Positions 25,833 to 33,775 of a DNA stretch of 41,790 nt are shown here, one piece after another. The notes under the pieces were generated by a model, which was not told where the DNA came from, did no database searches, and worked only from the letters and a program-made list of their open reading frames with translations. The position numbers were made by a program, and so were the translations under genes. The stretch spans positions 1 through 41,790 of the forward strand of contig JAFGXY010000023.1 of the NCBI GenBank assembly GCA_016936395.1. The letters are read 5' to 3'. The DNA is from Paracoccaceae bacterium (GTDB lineage: Bacteria > Pseudomonadota > Alphaproteobacteria > Rhodobacterales > Rhodobacteraceae). How positions within the stretch are numbered: position 1 is the stretch's first letter; each line of letters begins with the position of its first letter.

Positions 25833-26024
25833 TTAGCCACCGACAGTGATCGACCCCAGATTGCCCAGCAGTCCGAAGATGCGCAGGAGCCACAGCAGGA
25901 CGGCGATGACGACAACAACATTCAGGATGGATTTGATCTTGCGATCCATCGGAACGTAGGTGTTGACCGCCCACAGCAGAACGCCGACGACGATCAGTGT
26001 GATGACAAGATTGATAAGGGGCAT
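25833..26024 (-). CDS. Small two-helix membrane protein (Thivi_2564-like)
   Basis: This 63-residue protein begins MPLINLVITLIVVGVLLW and contains NTYVPMDRKIKSILNVVVV followed by a second hydrophobic helix ending LLWLLRIFGLLG. This two-helix pattern is that of the Thivi_2564 family, of unknown function, which is widespread in proteobacteria. The ATG at 26024 has AAGGAAA about 8 bases upstream; a longer in-frame start at 26045 would add seven polar residues and is less likely. It is leftward, with the decayed permease directly downstream. Confidence 0.85.
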   Translation of the reverse strand: MPLINLVITLIVVGVLLWAVNTYVPMDRKIKSILNVVVVIAVLLWLLRIFGLLGNLGSITVGG

Positions 26025-26346
26025 GGCAGGTTTCCTTGCAGTCAAAAGTGAAAGGCACCAGACCGAATGCTGGCACCAAAAAAGGCCCGCACCCGGCGCC
26101 GGGCTGGCGAGAGGGGACGAGCCGGCAATGTTGTCATGGCAGGAAGAAGCTTGCCCTGCCGACCAGAGCCAACGGGGTCAAGATACTGGGCCCCATCACG
26201 ACCATGTGTTTCAGCCCGGGCTTTGTGCGAAGCGGTATAACCCTTCCGACGCACCGCCGAAATCGACCGACAGCAAGGGCGCTGGCCAATACCTCCGATC
26301 CATATCTGTTTCAGCGCAGGTCGCCTCGATTAAAGCAAGGACCGGC
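26025..26346. other. Intergenic region between the small membrane-protein gene and lysR
   Basis: About 320 bases without a convincing gene; a possible 70-codon leftward reading frame here has no ribosome site or recognisable protein pattern. It should contain the promoter of the small membrane-protein gene. A GC-rich hairpin with a T tract on the leftward strand lies at 26078-26106. Confidence 0.5.
26078..26106 (-). terminator. Possible intrinsic terminator downstream of lysR
   Basis: On the leftward strand the stem GCCCG...CGGGC (loop of 10, itself containing half of the palindrome CCCGGCGCCGGG) is followed by CCTTTTTT. The hairpin plus six-T tract is a good intrinsic-terminator shape, although it lies about 240 bases beyond the lysR stop. 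Confidence 0.45.
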
Positions 26347-27249
26347 TTAGACTCCGGCACCCACCTGTGCCGCGGCCAGAAAAAACAACTCGGTGGTGGG
26401 ATTGCGCTCGTCCGTCAGCGAAAACACCGTCTCCTCGACCCGCTTTGACAGTTCGGGCACCGAAAGACGGCGGACCAGATCGGTGGATGCCGTGCCATGC
26501 CGCCACATGAACCCGATGCCCACCCCGGCGACAACCGCCTCGAACACCGCATCGCGGGTATCGGCCACCAGCCGCGGCATGGGGGCAAGTCCCGAGCGCG
26601 CAAGGGCTGCATCCACCACCCGTTGCGTCGACGAGCCGCGCGAGCGAAAGATCAGCGGCCAGCCCATCAGGTCTGCCAGACGCATTTGGCTGCCGTCGGT
26701 CAGGCCGGACTGCACCGAGGCGATCGCCACCACGTCTTGATGCAGCACTGGCTGGCGGCGGAACCGCGGGTCATGCGGCACGTCCGGCAAGACGCCGACA
26801 TCGACTTCGCGCCGCTGCACCGCCGCCAGAATCGCGCGGTGTGACCCGCTGTGCAGCGTGATCGCCAGGGACGGATGCGCCTGACACACCGCTGCAATGA
26901 TGGCCATGCCCGGCATCGAATTGCCCAGACCCACCCGCAGATTGGCCCGCCCCGAGGCATCGCGCCGCCCGACAATGCGCGCGGCCTCCCGCTCGGCATC
27001 CAGGATGCGTTCGCCGATCTCGCACAATTCGCGCCCCATCGGGCTGGGGCGCATCCGGCCATTGGCGCGGTCAAAGATCGTCTGGCCGAACACCTGCTCG
27101 AGATCGCGGATCTGCTGGGCGACAGCGGTGTGCGACAGGCCAAGCCTGCGGGCGGCCGCCGCATACGAGCCTTCGTCGGCCACAGCCGTCAGCGCCCGCA
27201 ACCGCGAGATCGTCAGACCCGGAACCGTGTTCGCAAGCATCTGCTTCAT
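26347..27249 (-). CDS. LysR-type transcriptional regulator
   Basis: This 300-residue protein has the LysR N-terminal winged helix-turn-helix (about residues 13-70: SRLRALTAVADEGSYAAAAR, then LSHTAVAQQIRDLE and FDRANGRMRPSPMG). The remainder is a periplasmic-binding-like effector domain (about 90-300). The length is typical. It is divergent from the large importer operon starting at 27530, the standard LysR arrangement, so it most likely controls that operon in response to the imported solute or a breakdown product. A dyad (27274-27289) lies 24 bases upstream of its start and could be its operator. The ATG at 27249 is preferred; another at 27240 is possible. Confidence 0.93.
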   Translation of the reverse strand: MKQMLANTVPGLTISRLRALTAVADEGSYAAAARRLGLSHTAVAQQIRDLEQVFGQTIFDRANGRMRPSPMGRELCEIGERILDAEREAARIVGRRDASGRANLRVGLGNSMPGMAIIAAVCQAHPSLAITLHSGSHRAILAAVQRREVDVGVLPDVPHDPRFRRQPVLHQDVVAIASVQSGLTDGSQMRLADLMGWPLIFRSRGSSTQRVVDAALARSGLAPMPRLVADTRDAVFEAVVAGVGIGFMWRHGTASTDLVRRLSVPELSKRVEETVFSLTDERNPTTELFFLAAAQVGAGV

Positions 27250-27529
27250 GTTTCGAAGTCTTAGGCTTCAGGCGTAACAGGCCGGTTACAGCCCAGGCGC
27301 AACAGTCACGTCATTCGGATGAATCGGGCCGATCTTCGCCAACAGGGCAAGATGCGCGCCCCGCCGATCCTGTTTTGCGCCGGTCCCGACCGGCTTTCGC
27401 AAGGGTAACCCTGATGCCTGCGTTGCCACCCCTGCTTTCCCTGCGACAGGCCACCGCCGCCGGATGCTGCAAGGCGGCGGCTGATCCGGATGGGGGCGTG
27501 ATGGCGGATCGGCTGGTTAAGGACGCGCC
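27250..27529. promoter_or_regulatory. Divergent control region between lysR and the importer operon
   Basis: This 280-base region separates divergent genes. It holds the dyad GTAAC-AGGCCG-GTTAC (27274-27289), a smaller dyad ATTC-GGAT-GAAT (27313-27324), and two hairpins closer to the operon: GCCGGTC-CC-GACCGGC (27379-27394) and an 8-base-pair stem CCGCCGCC/GGCGGCGG with an 11-base loop (27454-27480). The ribosome site AAGGA precedes the permease start at 27530. No clear -35/-10 pair could be assigned. Confidence 0.5.
27274..27289. promoter_or_regulatory. Candidate LysR operator dyad
   Basis: GTAACAGGCCGGTTAC is a 16-base palindrome with a single mismatched pair, located 24 bases upstream of lysR. 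LysR-type regulators usually bind T-N11-A palindromes; this one reads T-N12-A, so the spacing is close but not exact. It may mediate autorepression and activation of the divergent operon. Confidence 0.4.
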
Positions 27530-28468
27530 ATGTTGACGCTGGTTCTGCGCACCGCGCTGCGGATGGCGCTCTCGTTTCTGGCCATCGTCACCCTGGTGTT
27601 TCTGGCCACCCGGCTGTCGGGTGACCCGCTGGAATCGATCGGTGCGCAGGGCCTGACGGCCGAGGACCGGGTGCTTTTGACCCGCTACTACGGGCTGGAC
27701 CGTGGGATGTGGGAGCAATACACCGCCTTCCTGCGCGCCTTTACCGATGGCCAGTTCGGCCTGTCGTTCATCGAGCGCCGCCCGGTGGCGCAGATCGTGG
27801 CTGAACGGCTGTGGCCCTCGGCGCAACTGCTGCTGACATCAATCGCGGTGACGCTGCTCTTGGCGATCCCGATGGGGATTGTCGCCGCGATCTGGCGCGA
27901 CCGCTGGCCGGGCCATCTGGCGATGGGGCTGGCCTTTCTGGGCTATGCGGTGCCCAATTTCGTGCTGGCCACACTTCTGGTGCTGGTCTTCGCCTATTGG
28001 CTGAACTGGCTGCCGGTGGTGGGCAATGGCACGGCTGCGCATTTCGTGATGCCGGTCGCCGTGCTGTCGGCCGGGCTGATTGCGGCGCTGTCGCGGTTCA
28101 CCCGCAACGCGATGCTGGATGTGCTGGGGCAAGATTACATGCGCACCGCCCGCGCCAAGGGCCTGCCGGAACGGGCGGTGATCCTGCGCCACGGGTTGCG
28201 CAATGCCGGCATCACCATCCTGTCGGTGGTGGGCTTGCAGATTGCCGGGCTGGCTGCGTCGGGGTCGGTGGTGGTCGAGGCGATCTTCAGTTGGCCGGGG
28301 ATCGGCGATTTGCTGGTGAACGCTGCCATCCGCCGCGACTATCCGGTGCTGCAATTTGGCGTGGTGGTGGTGTCGGTGGCGGTGCTGGCGATCTCGGCGC
28401 TGACCGATCTGGCCTATGCCTGGGCTGATCCACGCTTGCGCCGCGCTGCGGCGGGGGAGGCGCAATGA
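27530..28468 (+). CDS. ABC importer 1, permease (DppB/OppB-like)
   Basis: This 312-residue inner-membrane protein shows the DppB plan: an N-terminal helix (LALSFLAIV region), the periplasmic segment with TRLSGDPLESIG and YYGLDRGMWEQY, then five helices. The inner-membrane coupling loop carries TRNAMLDVLGQDYMRTARAKG, and the tail contains AIFSWPGIGDLLVNA. These are diagnostic for the peptide/nickel/opine importer class. The start has AAGGA 6 bases upstream. It is the first gene of the operon divergent from lysR and overlaps the next permease by ATGA. Confidence 0.93.
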   Translation: MLTLVLRTALRMALSFLAIVTLVFLATRLSGDPLESIGAQGLTAEDRVLLTRYYGLDRGMWEQYTAFLRAFTDGQFGLSFIERRPVAQIVAERLWPSAQLLLTSIAVTLLLAIPMGIVAAIWRDRWPGHLAMGLAFLGYAVPNFVLATLLVLVFAYWLNWLPVVGNGTAAHFVMPVAVLSAGLIAALSRFTRNAMLDVLGQDYMRTARAKGLPERAVILRHGLRNAGITILSVVGLQIAGLAASGSVVVEAIFSWPGIGDLLVNAAIRRDYPVLQFGVVVVSVAVLAISALTDLAYAWADPRLRRAAAGEAQ

Positions 28469-29343
28469 CCGGCCTTGCGCTTGCCACAGCCCGGCCCGGC
28501 CCTGCGTTCTGGCGAAGCCTCGGGGCGTTTCACCGCGTCGTTCTGATCCTGGGGGCGGTGCTGGTGCTGGCCGCTGTCCTTGCGCCATGGCTTGCGCAAC
28601 ATGGCCCCACCGACCAAAGCCTGATGTCGCGATTGAAGCCGCCGATGGGCTTTGCCGGGGCAAGGCCGGGCTACCTGCTGGGCACCGACGAGCTGGGCCG
28701 TGATCTGCTGGCGCGCTGTCTTTACGGGCTGCGGCTGACGCTGTCGCTGGCCTTTCTGGGCACGCTGGTGGGCCTTGCGATCGGGGCGACGCTTGGGCTG
28801 CTGGCCGGGGTGGCGGGCGGGCGGACGGAAAGCGCGATCATGGCGGCGGTCGACATGCAGATCGCCATTCCGTTCACGCTTGTGGCGCTGTTCGTGCTGG
28901 CGCTGTTCGGGTCGTCCTTTGGCGTGATGATCCTGCTGCTGGGCGTGGCGGGGTGGGAGCAATATGCCCGCATCATCGCCGCCGAAACCCGCCGCCTGAT
29001 GCGGATGCCCTTTGTCGAGGCCGCCCGCGCCGCAGGCGCCACGCCGCGCCGCATCGCGCTGGTGCATCTGTTGCCCAACCTGATCTCGCCCATCGTGGTG
29101 CAGATGACGCTGTCGTTTTCCAACATCATCCTGCTGGAAAGCAGCCTGTCGTTTCTGGGCCTTGGCGTGCAGCCGCCCACCGCCACGCTGGGGGCGATGG
29201 TCGGTGTGGGGCGCGATTACATGCCGATTGCACCGTGGATCGTGCTGGCGCCGTCGGTGCTGATCCTGGCTGTCACCTTTGTCGTGCAGGTGCTGGGCGA
29301 TTTTGCCCGCGACCGCGCCGATGTGCGCCTGCGCTCAAGATGA
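28465..29343 (+). CDS. ABC importer 1, permease (DppC/OppC-like)
   Basis: This 292-residue DppC-type permease pairs with the upstream DppB-like protein. It has an N-terminal helix, the motif HGPTDQSLMSRLKPPMGF, the typical LLGTDELGRDLLARCLYG, and the coupling segment EAARAAGATPRRIALVHLLPN. Near the C terminus ESSLSFLGLGVQPP is characteristic of the subfamily. The start overlaps the preceding stop (ATGA). The solute-binding protein gene follows after 57 bases with its own ribosome site. Confidence 0.93.
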   Translation: MTGLALATARPGPAFWRSLGAFHRVVLILGAVLVLAAVLAPWLAQHGPTDQSLMSRLKPPMGFAGARPGYLLGTDELGRDLLARCLYGLRLTLSLAFLGTLVGLAIGATLGLLAGVAGGRTESAIMAAVDMQIAIPFTLVALFVLALFGSSFGVMILLLGVAGWEQYARIIAAETRRLMRMPFVEAARAAGATPRRIALVHLLPNLISPIVVQMTLSFSNIILLESSLSFLGLGVQPPTATLGAMVGVGRDYMPIAPWIVLAPSVLILAVTFVVQVLGDFARDRADVRLRSR

Positions 29344-29400
29344 ACCACCAAGGGGGCCCGCCTTGGGCCCCTGACCCAAACCGCAACCCGGAGAGTGCCC

Positions 29401-30948
29401 ATGAAACGCCTGCTGTCTGCCTCGGCCCTTGGCCTGATCCTTGTCTCGGGCGCGCATGCCGCCGAGATCACCATCGCCGCCGCCAACATGTCGACCTATC
29501 TTGATCCCGGCCGCGACCATTCCAACGTCGGCTCGCAGTTTTACTACAACAGCTTCGACCCGCTGATCGACAAGGATTACTCGGTGGTCGGCGGCGCGTG
29601 GAAGCCCGGTCTGGCGACCGAATGGACGCTGGTCGAGCCCACCATCATGGAATTGAAACTGCGCCAGGGCGTGACCTTCCACAACGGCGAGGCGATGACC
29701 GCCGATGACGTGGTGTTCTCGCTGAACCGGATGTATCAGGCGACCTTTGCGCCCTATCAGGTGCGCGCCCGTGACCGGCTGGAAAACTTTGCCAAGGCCG
29801 AAAAGGTCGATGATTTCACGGTGCGCATCCACGCCAAGCGCGCCGAGCCGCTGTGGGAAACCCTGATCAACCTGCAACAGGTTTTCATCATCCCGCAAGA
29901 CTATACCGTGGCGCTGTCGGGCGATCCGAAGGTTGCCGAAGACACCGATTTCGAGGCCTTCTCCCTGGCCCCGGTCGGCACCGGCCCCTACAAGGTCGCC
30001 GAATTCGTGCCGGGCACCAAGCTGGTGTGGGAGCGATTTGACGGCTTTTGGGGGGATGCCGCCCCGTTGGACCGTGTGACCGTGCAACTGGTGCCCGAAG
30101 TCGCCTCGCGCCTGACCGCGCTGAAAACCGGCGAGGCGGACATTGCCACCAACATCGCGCCCGACCAGTTGGCGCTGATCGAAGGCGATGCCGACATCAA
30201 GGCCGAGGGCATGCTGACGCCGCTGTTCCACGTCATGATCCTGAACCAGAACCACCCCAAGCTGAAGGATGCCCGCATCCGTCAGGCGCTGTCGCTGGCC
30301 ATCGACCGCAACGCGCTGAACGAGGCGCTGTGGCTGGGCCGCGCCGATGTTCCCGATAGCCACACGATGGAGGAATACGGTGACCTGTACATGCCCGAGC
30401 TGAAGACCTTCGGCTATGACCCGGAGAAGGCCAAGGCGCTGCTGGCCGAGGCGGGCTATGACGGGTTCGAGGTGACATTCGACACCCAAGGCTCGTATTA
30501 CACAAACGGTCTGCTGGCGGCGCAAGCCATCACCGAAATGTGGGGCGCGGTCGGCGTCAAGGGCGTGATCCGCGATCTGCCGAAATGGACTGGCAACGAC
30601 CCGGAAATGATGACCCGCAACTGGTCGAACCCGATGTATTTCGCCGACCCCTTTGGCAGCTTCGGGGTGATGTGGGCACCGGGTGGCCCGTCGCAATCGG
30701 AAGGCCGTTTCAACACCACCCCGGCCTATGAGGCCGCATGGGAGCGCTTTCGCTTTGGCGAAACGCTGGACGGCCGCAAGACCGCCTATGCCGAGTTGAT
30801 GGAGCACATGAAGGCCGACCCGGCGGTGCTGCCGCTCTATCGCCCCTACGAGTCCTGGGCGATGCGCAGGTCGGTGAACTGGGCCCCCAAGCCCGGCCAC
30901 ATTCCCTACGTGCTCGACTTCCGCGCCGGCTCGATCTCGGTCGAGTGA
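29401..30948 (+). CDS. ABC importer 1, family 5 solute-binding protein
   Basis: This 515-residue periplasmic protein has a clear signal peptide (MKRLLSASALGLILVSGAHA). Family 5 (DppA/OppA/NikA/AccA class) landmarks include LRQGVTFHNGEAMTADDVVF near residue 85, APVGTGPYKVAEF, the segment LKDARIRQALSLAIDR, and the C-terminal pattern PLYRPYESWAMRRSVNW. I chose the ATG at 29401, with GGAGAG just upstream; a GTG two codons earlier is also in frame. The ligand cannot be told from sequence: members of this family bind peptides, nickel complexes, opines and sugar-phosphodiesters. A strong terminator-like hairpin follows the gene, so it is probably made in excess over the downstream products. Confidence 0.92.
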   Translation: MKRLLSASALGLILVSGAHAAEITIAAANMSTYLDPGRDHSNVGSQFYYNSFDPLIDKDYSVVGGAWKPGLATEWTLVEPTIMELKLRQGVTFHNGEAMTADDVVFSLNRMYQATFAPYQVRARDRLENFAKAEKVDDFTVRIHAKRAEPLWETLINLQQVFIIPQDYTVALSGDPKVAEDTDFEAFSLAPVGTGPYKVAEFVPGTKLVWERFDGFWGDAAPLDRVTVQLVPEVASRLTALKTGEADIATNIAPDQLALIEGDADIKAEGMLTPLFHVMILNQNHPKLKDARIRQALSLAIDRNALNEALWLGRADVPDSHTMEEYGDLYMPELKTFGYDPEKAKALLAEAGYDGFEVTFDTQGSYYTNGLLAAQAITEMWGAVGVKGVIRDLPKWTGNDPEMMTRNWSNPMYFADPFGSFGVMWAPGGPSQSEGRFNTTPAYEAAWERFRFGETLDGRKTAYAELMEHMKADPAVLPLYRPYESWAMRRSVNWAPKPGHIPYVLDFRAGSISVE

Positions 30949-30963
30949 TCCATCGCTGAACTG

Positions 30964-30996
30964 CCGGTGGGCGGGGCTTTCCGCCCGCCGGTTTTT
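30964..30996 (+). terminator. Intrinsic terminator inside the importer operon
   Basis: An 11-base-pair stem (CCGGTGGGCGG / CCGCCCGCCGG, one G-U pair) with a six-base loop is followed directly by TTTTT. It lies 15 bases after the stop of the binding-protein gene and ahead of the metallophosphoesterase gene. Such partial terminators after binding-protein genes usually set a high binding-protein to transporter ratio. Confidence 0.8.
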
Positions 30997-31018
30997 CGAA
31001 ACGATCAAAGGACGTGCC

Positions 31019-31879
31019 ATGACCACCCGCATTGCCATCGTCGCCGACATCCACCACGGCGCGCCCTCTGCCACCAAACGCGGCGATGCGGCGCTGGGGT
31101 TGATCGAAGACTTTGCCCGTTTTGCCGCCGACACCGGTGCGTCGCATGTGCTGGACCTTGGCGACCGGATTTCGGACGTGGACCACGACACCGACCTTGC
31201 GTTGCAAACCGAGGTGGCGCAGGCCTTGCGCGCGGTGCAGGCCCCGATCTGGCACCTGTGTGGCAATCACGACCGCGACCATCTGTCGGTCGCGGAAAAC
31301 GAAGCCATCCTTGGCCAGTCGCTGGGGCACGAGGTGCATGACGTGGACGGCTGGCGCATCGCGCTGTGGCGCGCCGACAGCCGCATCCGGCGCGGCGACG
31401 AGCGCCGTGGCTTTGTGCTGACCGAGGCCGATCTCTTGTGGCTGTCGCGCACGGTGCAGGCCGCCGATCGCCCGCTTCTGGTGGTCAGTCACGTGCCGGT
31501 GTCAGGCCACAGCCAGACCGGCAACTATTACTTCCAGAATAACCCGGCCTCATCGGTCTATCCGATGGCCGACCGGGCGCGGGCGGCACTGGCGCAGGCG
31601 CGGGTGCCGGTGGTCTGCCTTGCCGGCCATGTGCATTGGAACACCGTCACCACGGTCGACGGCATCGCGCATCTGACCCAGCAATCGCTGACCGAAAGCT
31701 TTACCACCCAGGGCGCGCCTGCCGGGGCGATGGGCCTGCTGGAACTGGACGAGGGCCGGGTGCACTGGCAGGTGGCGGGGCTGGATCCCTTCGCCGTGAC
31801 CTTGACCCCGCGTGCCACCCGTTGGACGCCGCCGATGCCCGACTTTGCCGCCCACCCCGAAGCGCGTCGGGGGCGCTGA
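31019..31879 (+). CDS. Calcineurin-like metallophosphoesterase in the importer operon
   Basis: This 286-residue protein has every metal-ligand motif of the calcineurin-like phosphoesterase superfamily: DIHHG (residues 9-13), LGDRISD, CGNHDRDH, VSHVP and GHVHW. There is no signal peptide, so it acts in the cytoplasm on imported material. The substrate could be a phosphomonoester or phosphodiester; the motif order resembles CpdA/GpdQ-type class III phosphodiesterases, but I cannot decide. Its position between the binding protein and the ATPase of importer 1, only 6 bases from the ATPase gene, ties it to the imported solute. AAAGGA precedes the start. Confidence 0.88.
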   Translation: MTTRIAIVADIHHGAPSATKRGDAALGLIEDFARFAADTGASHVLDLGDRISDVDHDTDLALQTEVAQALRAVQAPIWHLCGNHDRDHLSVAENEAILGQSLGHEVHDVDGWRIALWRADSRIRRGDERRGFVLTEADLLWLSRTVQAADRPLLVVSHVPVSGHSQTGNYYFQNNPASSVYPMADRARAALAQARVPVVCLAGHVHWNTVTTVDGIAHLTQQSLTESFTTQGAPAGAMGLLELDEGRVHWQVAGLDPFAVTLTPRATRWTPPMPDFAAHPEARRGR

Positions 31880-31885
31880 TCTGCG

Positions 31886-33703
31886 ATGCCGCTGTTGTCG
31901 GTTGAAAACCTGAGCCTTGCCTTTGGCAGCCACGCAGCCTTGCGCGGCCTGAGCTTTGCCGTGGCAGCGGGGGAAACCGTGGCGCTGGTGGGTGAATCCG
32001 GCTCGGGCAAATCGGCCACCGCCTTGGCGCTGATGCGGTTGATCGAGCGCGACGGCGGCCAGATCACCGGCGGGCGCATCCGGCTGGCCGACACCGATCT
32101 GACCGCCGCCTCCGAGGCGCAAATGCGCCGCATCCGCGGCAACCGCATCGCGATGGTGTTTCAAGAACCGATGACGGCGCTGAACCCGGTGATGCCGCTG
32201 GGCGCGCAGGTGGCCGAGGTGCTGCGCCTGCACCGCGGTCTGGACGGTGCGGCGGCACATGCTGCGGTGCTGGAGGCATTTGCCCGGGTCCGCATCCCGC
32301 AGCCCGAATTGCGCTATGGCCAGTTCGCGCATGAATTGTCGGGCGGCTTGCGCCAGCGGGTGATGATCGCCATGGCGCTGGCCTGCCAGCCCGACCTGTT
32401 GATCGCGGACGAGCCGACCACCGCGCTGGACGTAACCACGCAGGCCGGAATCCTGTCGCTGATCAAATCCTTGCAGGATGAAACCGGCATGGCCGTGCTG
32501 TTCATCACCCATGACATGGGGGTGGTGGCCGAAATCGCCGACCGCGTCGTGGTGCTGCGCGCCGGTGAAAAGATGGAAGAAGCCCCGGTGGCCCGGATCT
32601 TTGCCGCGCCGCAAGCCGATTACACCCGGATGCTGATGGCGGCCACGCCGCGGCTGGGGTCGGGTGCGCCCGCTGCCCCGCGCCCGTCTGACCCGGTGCT
32701 GGAGGTGGAAAACCTGTCGGTGCGCTTTGCGCTGCCGGGGGCCACGCCTTTTGCGGCAGGGTCCGAGTTTCACGCGGTGCGCGATGTGTCGTTCAGCGTC
32801 GGGCGGGGGGAAACACTGGGTCTGGTCGGCGAATCCGGCTGTGGCAAGTCCACGCTGGCGCGCGCCTGCCTGCGGCTGATCGGCGTCGATCAGGGCGAGG
32901 TCCGGCTGTGTGGCGATCCGCTGACCGGCCTGTCGGCGGCGCAGATGCGCCCGTTGCGACGCCGGGCGCAGATGGTGTTCCAAGACCCCTATGCCAGCCT
33001 GAACCCGCGTCTGACGGTGGCCGACCTGATCACCGAACCGGCGTTGATCCACGGCACCGTGACCCGCGCCGGGCAACGCGATCTGGCGGCGGAACTGCTG
33101 GAAAAGGTCGGGCTAGAGGCGGCGGCCCTGACCCGCTTTGCGCATCAGTTTTCCGGCGGGCAGCGCCAGCGGCTGTGCATCGCCCGGGCGCTGTCGGTGC
33201 GTCCGGCGCTGATCGTGGCGGATGAGTCGGTGTCGGCGCTGGATGTGTCGGTTGCCAAGGCGATCACCGACCTGCTTGCGCGGTTGCAGGCCGAAGACGG
33301 GCTGTCGTTCCTGTTCATCAGCCATGACATCGCGGTGGTGGAACGGGTCAGCCACCGGATTGCGGTGATGCAGGCGGGCCGGATCGTCGAGATCGGGCCG
33401 ACCGACCGGGTGCTGGCGGCACCTGCCCATCCCTACACACGGCGGCTTCTGGCGGCGGTGCCGGTGCCGGATCCTGCCAGGCGGGGGCCAATGACCGCGA
33501 TGCCCGACCTGACGCCACCCCCGCCCGCGATCCTGCCGCGCGGCGCCCGGCCCCGGCGCGAGGCGCTGATGGCTGTCGGTCCGCGCCATTTCGCGCTGGC
33601 CAGCAATGACCCCGCCCCCCTGCCACCACGGGGCGGCCCGGTGCCGGGCCATGCCGACAGCGTCGCGCGTGACACGGCGGTTCAACCCGCAGGGGCAGAG
33701 TGA
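31886..33703 (+). CDS. ABC importer 1, fused double ATPase (DppD-DppF type)
   Basis: This 605-residue protein contains two complete ABC ATPase domains. Domain 1 (about residues 1-255) has GESGSGKSA (36-44), [12 protein letters not shown] and [12 protein letters not shown]. Domain 2 (about 270-540) has [21 protein letters not shown] and [12 protein letters not shown], where DES replaces the usual DEP. One chain therefore does the work of DppD and DppF. Neither half has the C-terminal cysteine cluster seen in the two separate ATPases encoded further down. The last 60 residues are Pro/Arg-rich and unassigned. The start lies 6 bases after the metallophosphoesterase stop. Confidence 0.93.
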   Translation: MPLLSVENLSLAFGSHAALRGLSFAVAAGETVALVGESGSGKSATALALMRLIERDGGQITGGRIRLADTDLTAASEAQMRRIRGNRIAMVFQEPMTALNPVMPLGAQVAEVLRLHRGLDGAAAHAAVLEAFARVRIPQPELRYGQFAHELSGGLRQRVMIAMALACQPDLLIADEPTTALDVTTQAGILSLIKSLQDETGMAVLFITHDMGVVAEIADRVVVLRAGEKMEEAPVARIFAAPQADYTRMLMAATPRLGSGAPAAPRPSDPVLEVENLSVRFALPGATPFAAGSEFHAVRDVSFSVGRGETLGLVGESGCGKSTLARACLRLIGVDQGEVRLCGDPLTGLSAAQMRPLRRRAQMVFQDPYASLNPRLTVADLITEPALIHGTVTRAGQRDLAAELLEKVGLEAAALTRFAHQFSGGQRQRLCIARALSVRPALIVADESVSALDVSVAKAITDLLARLQAEDGLSFLFISHDIAVVERVSHRIAVMQAGRIVEIGPTDRVLAAPAHPYTRRLLAAVPVPDPARRGPMTAMPDLTPPPPAILPRGARPRREALMAVGPRHFALASNDPAPLPPRGGPVPGHADSVARDTAVQPAGAE

Positions 33704-33775
33704 TGACCTGCCGCCCCCAGTTTCCCCGCCTGCCGCAGGTTTCACCGACCGGCAGGCCCAACCAGAGAGAGAGCG

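Noticed and set aside
25056..26051. Rightward reading frame of about 331 codons across the MlaE remains
   Set aside because: The recognisable protein signal is on the leftward strand (MlaE fragments and the small membrane protein); the rightward translation shows nothing familiar.
27415..27537. Possible 40-codon leader peptide before the importer operon
   Set aside because: It overlaps the permease start and has no clear ribosome site and no regulatory codon run, so it is not listed as a gene.
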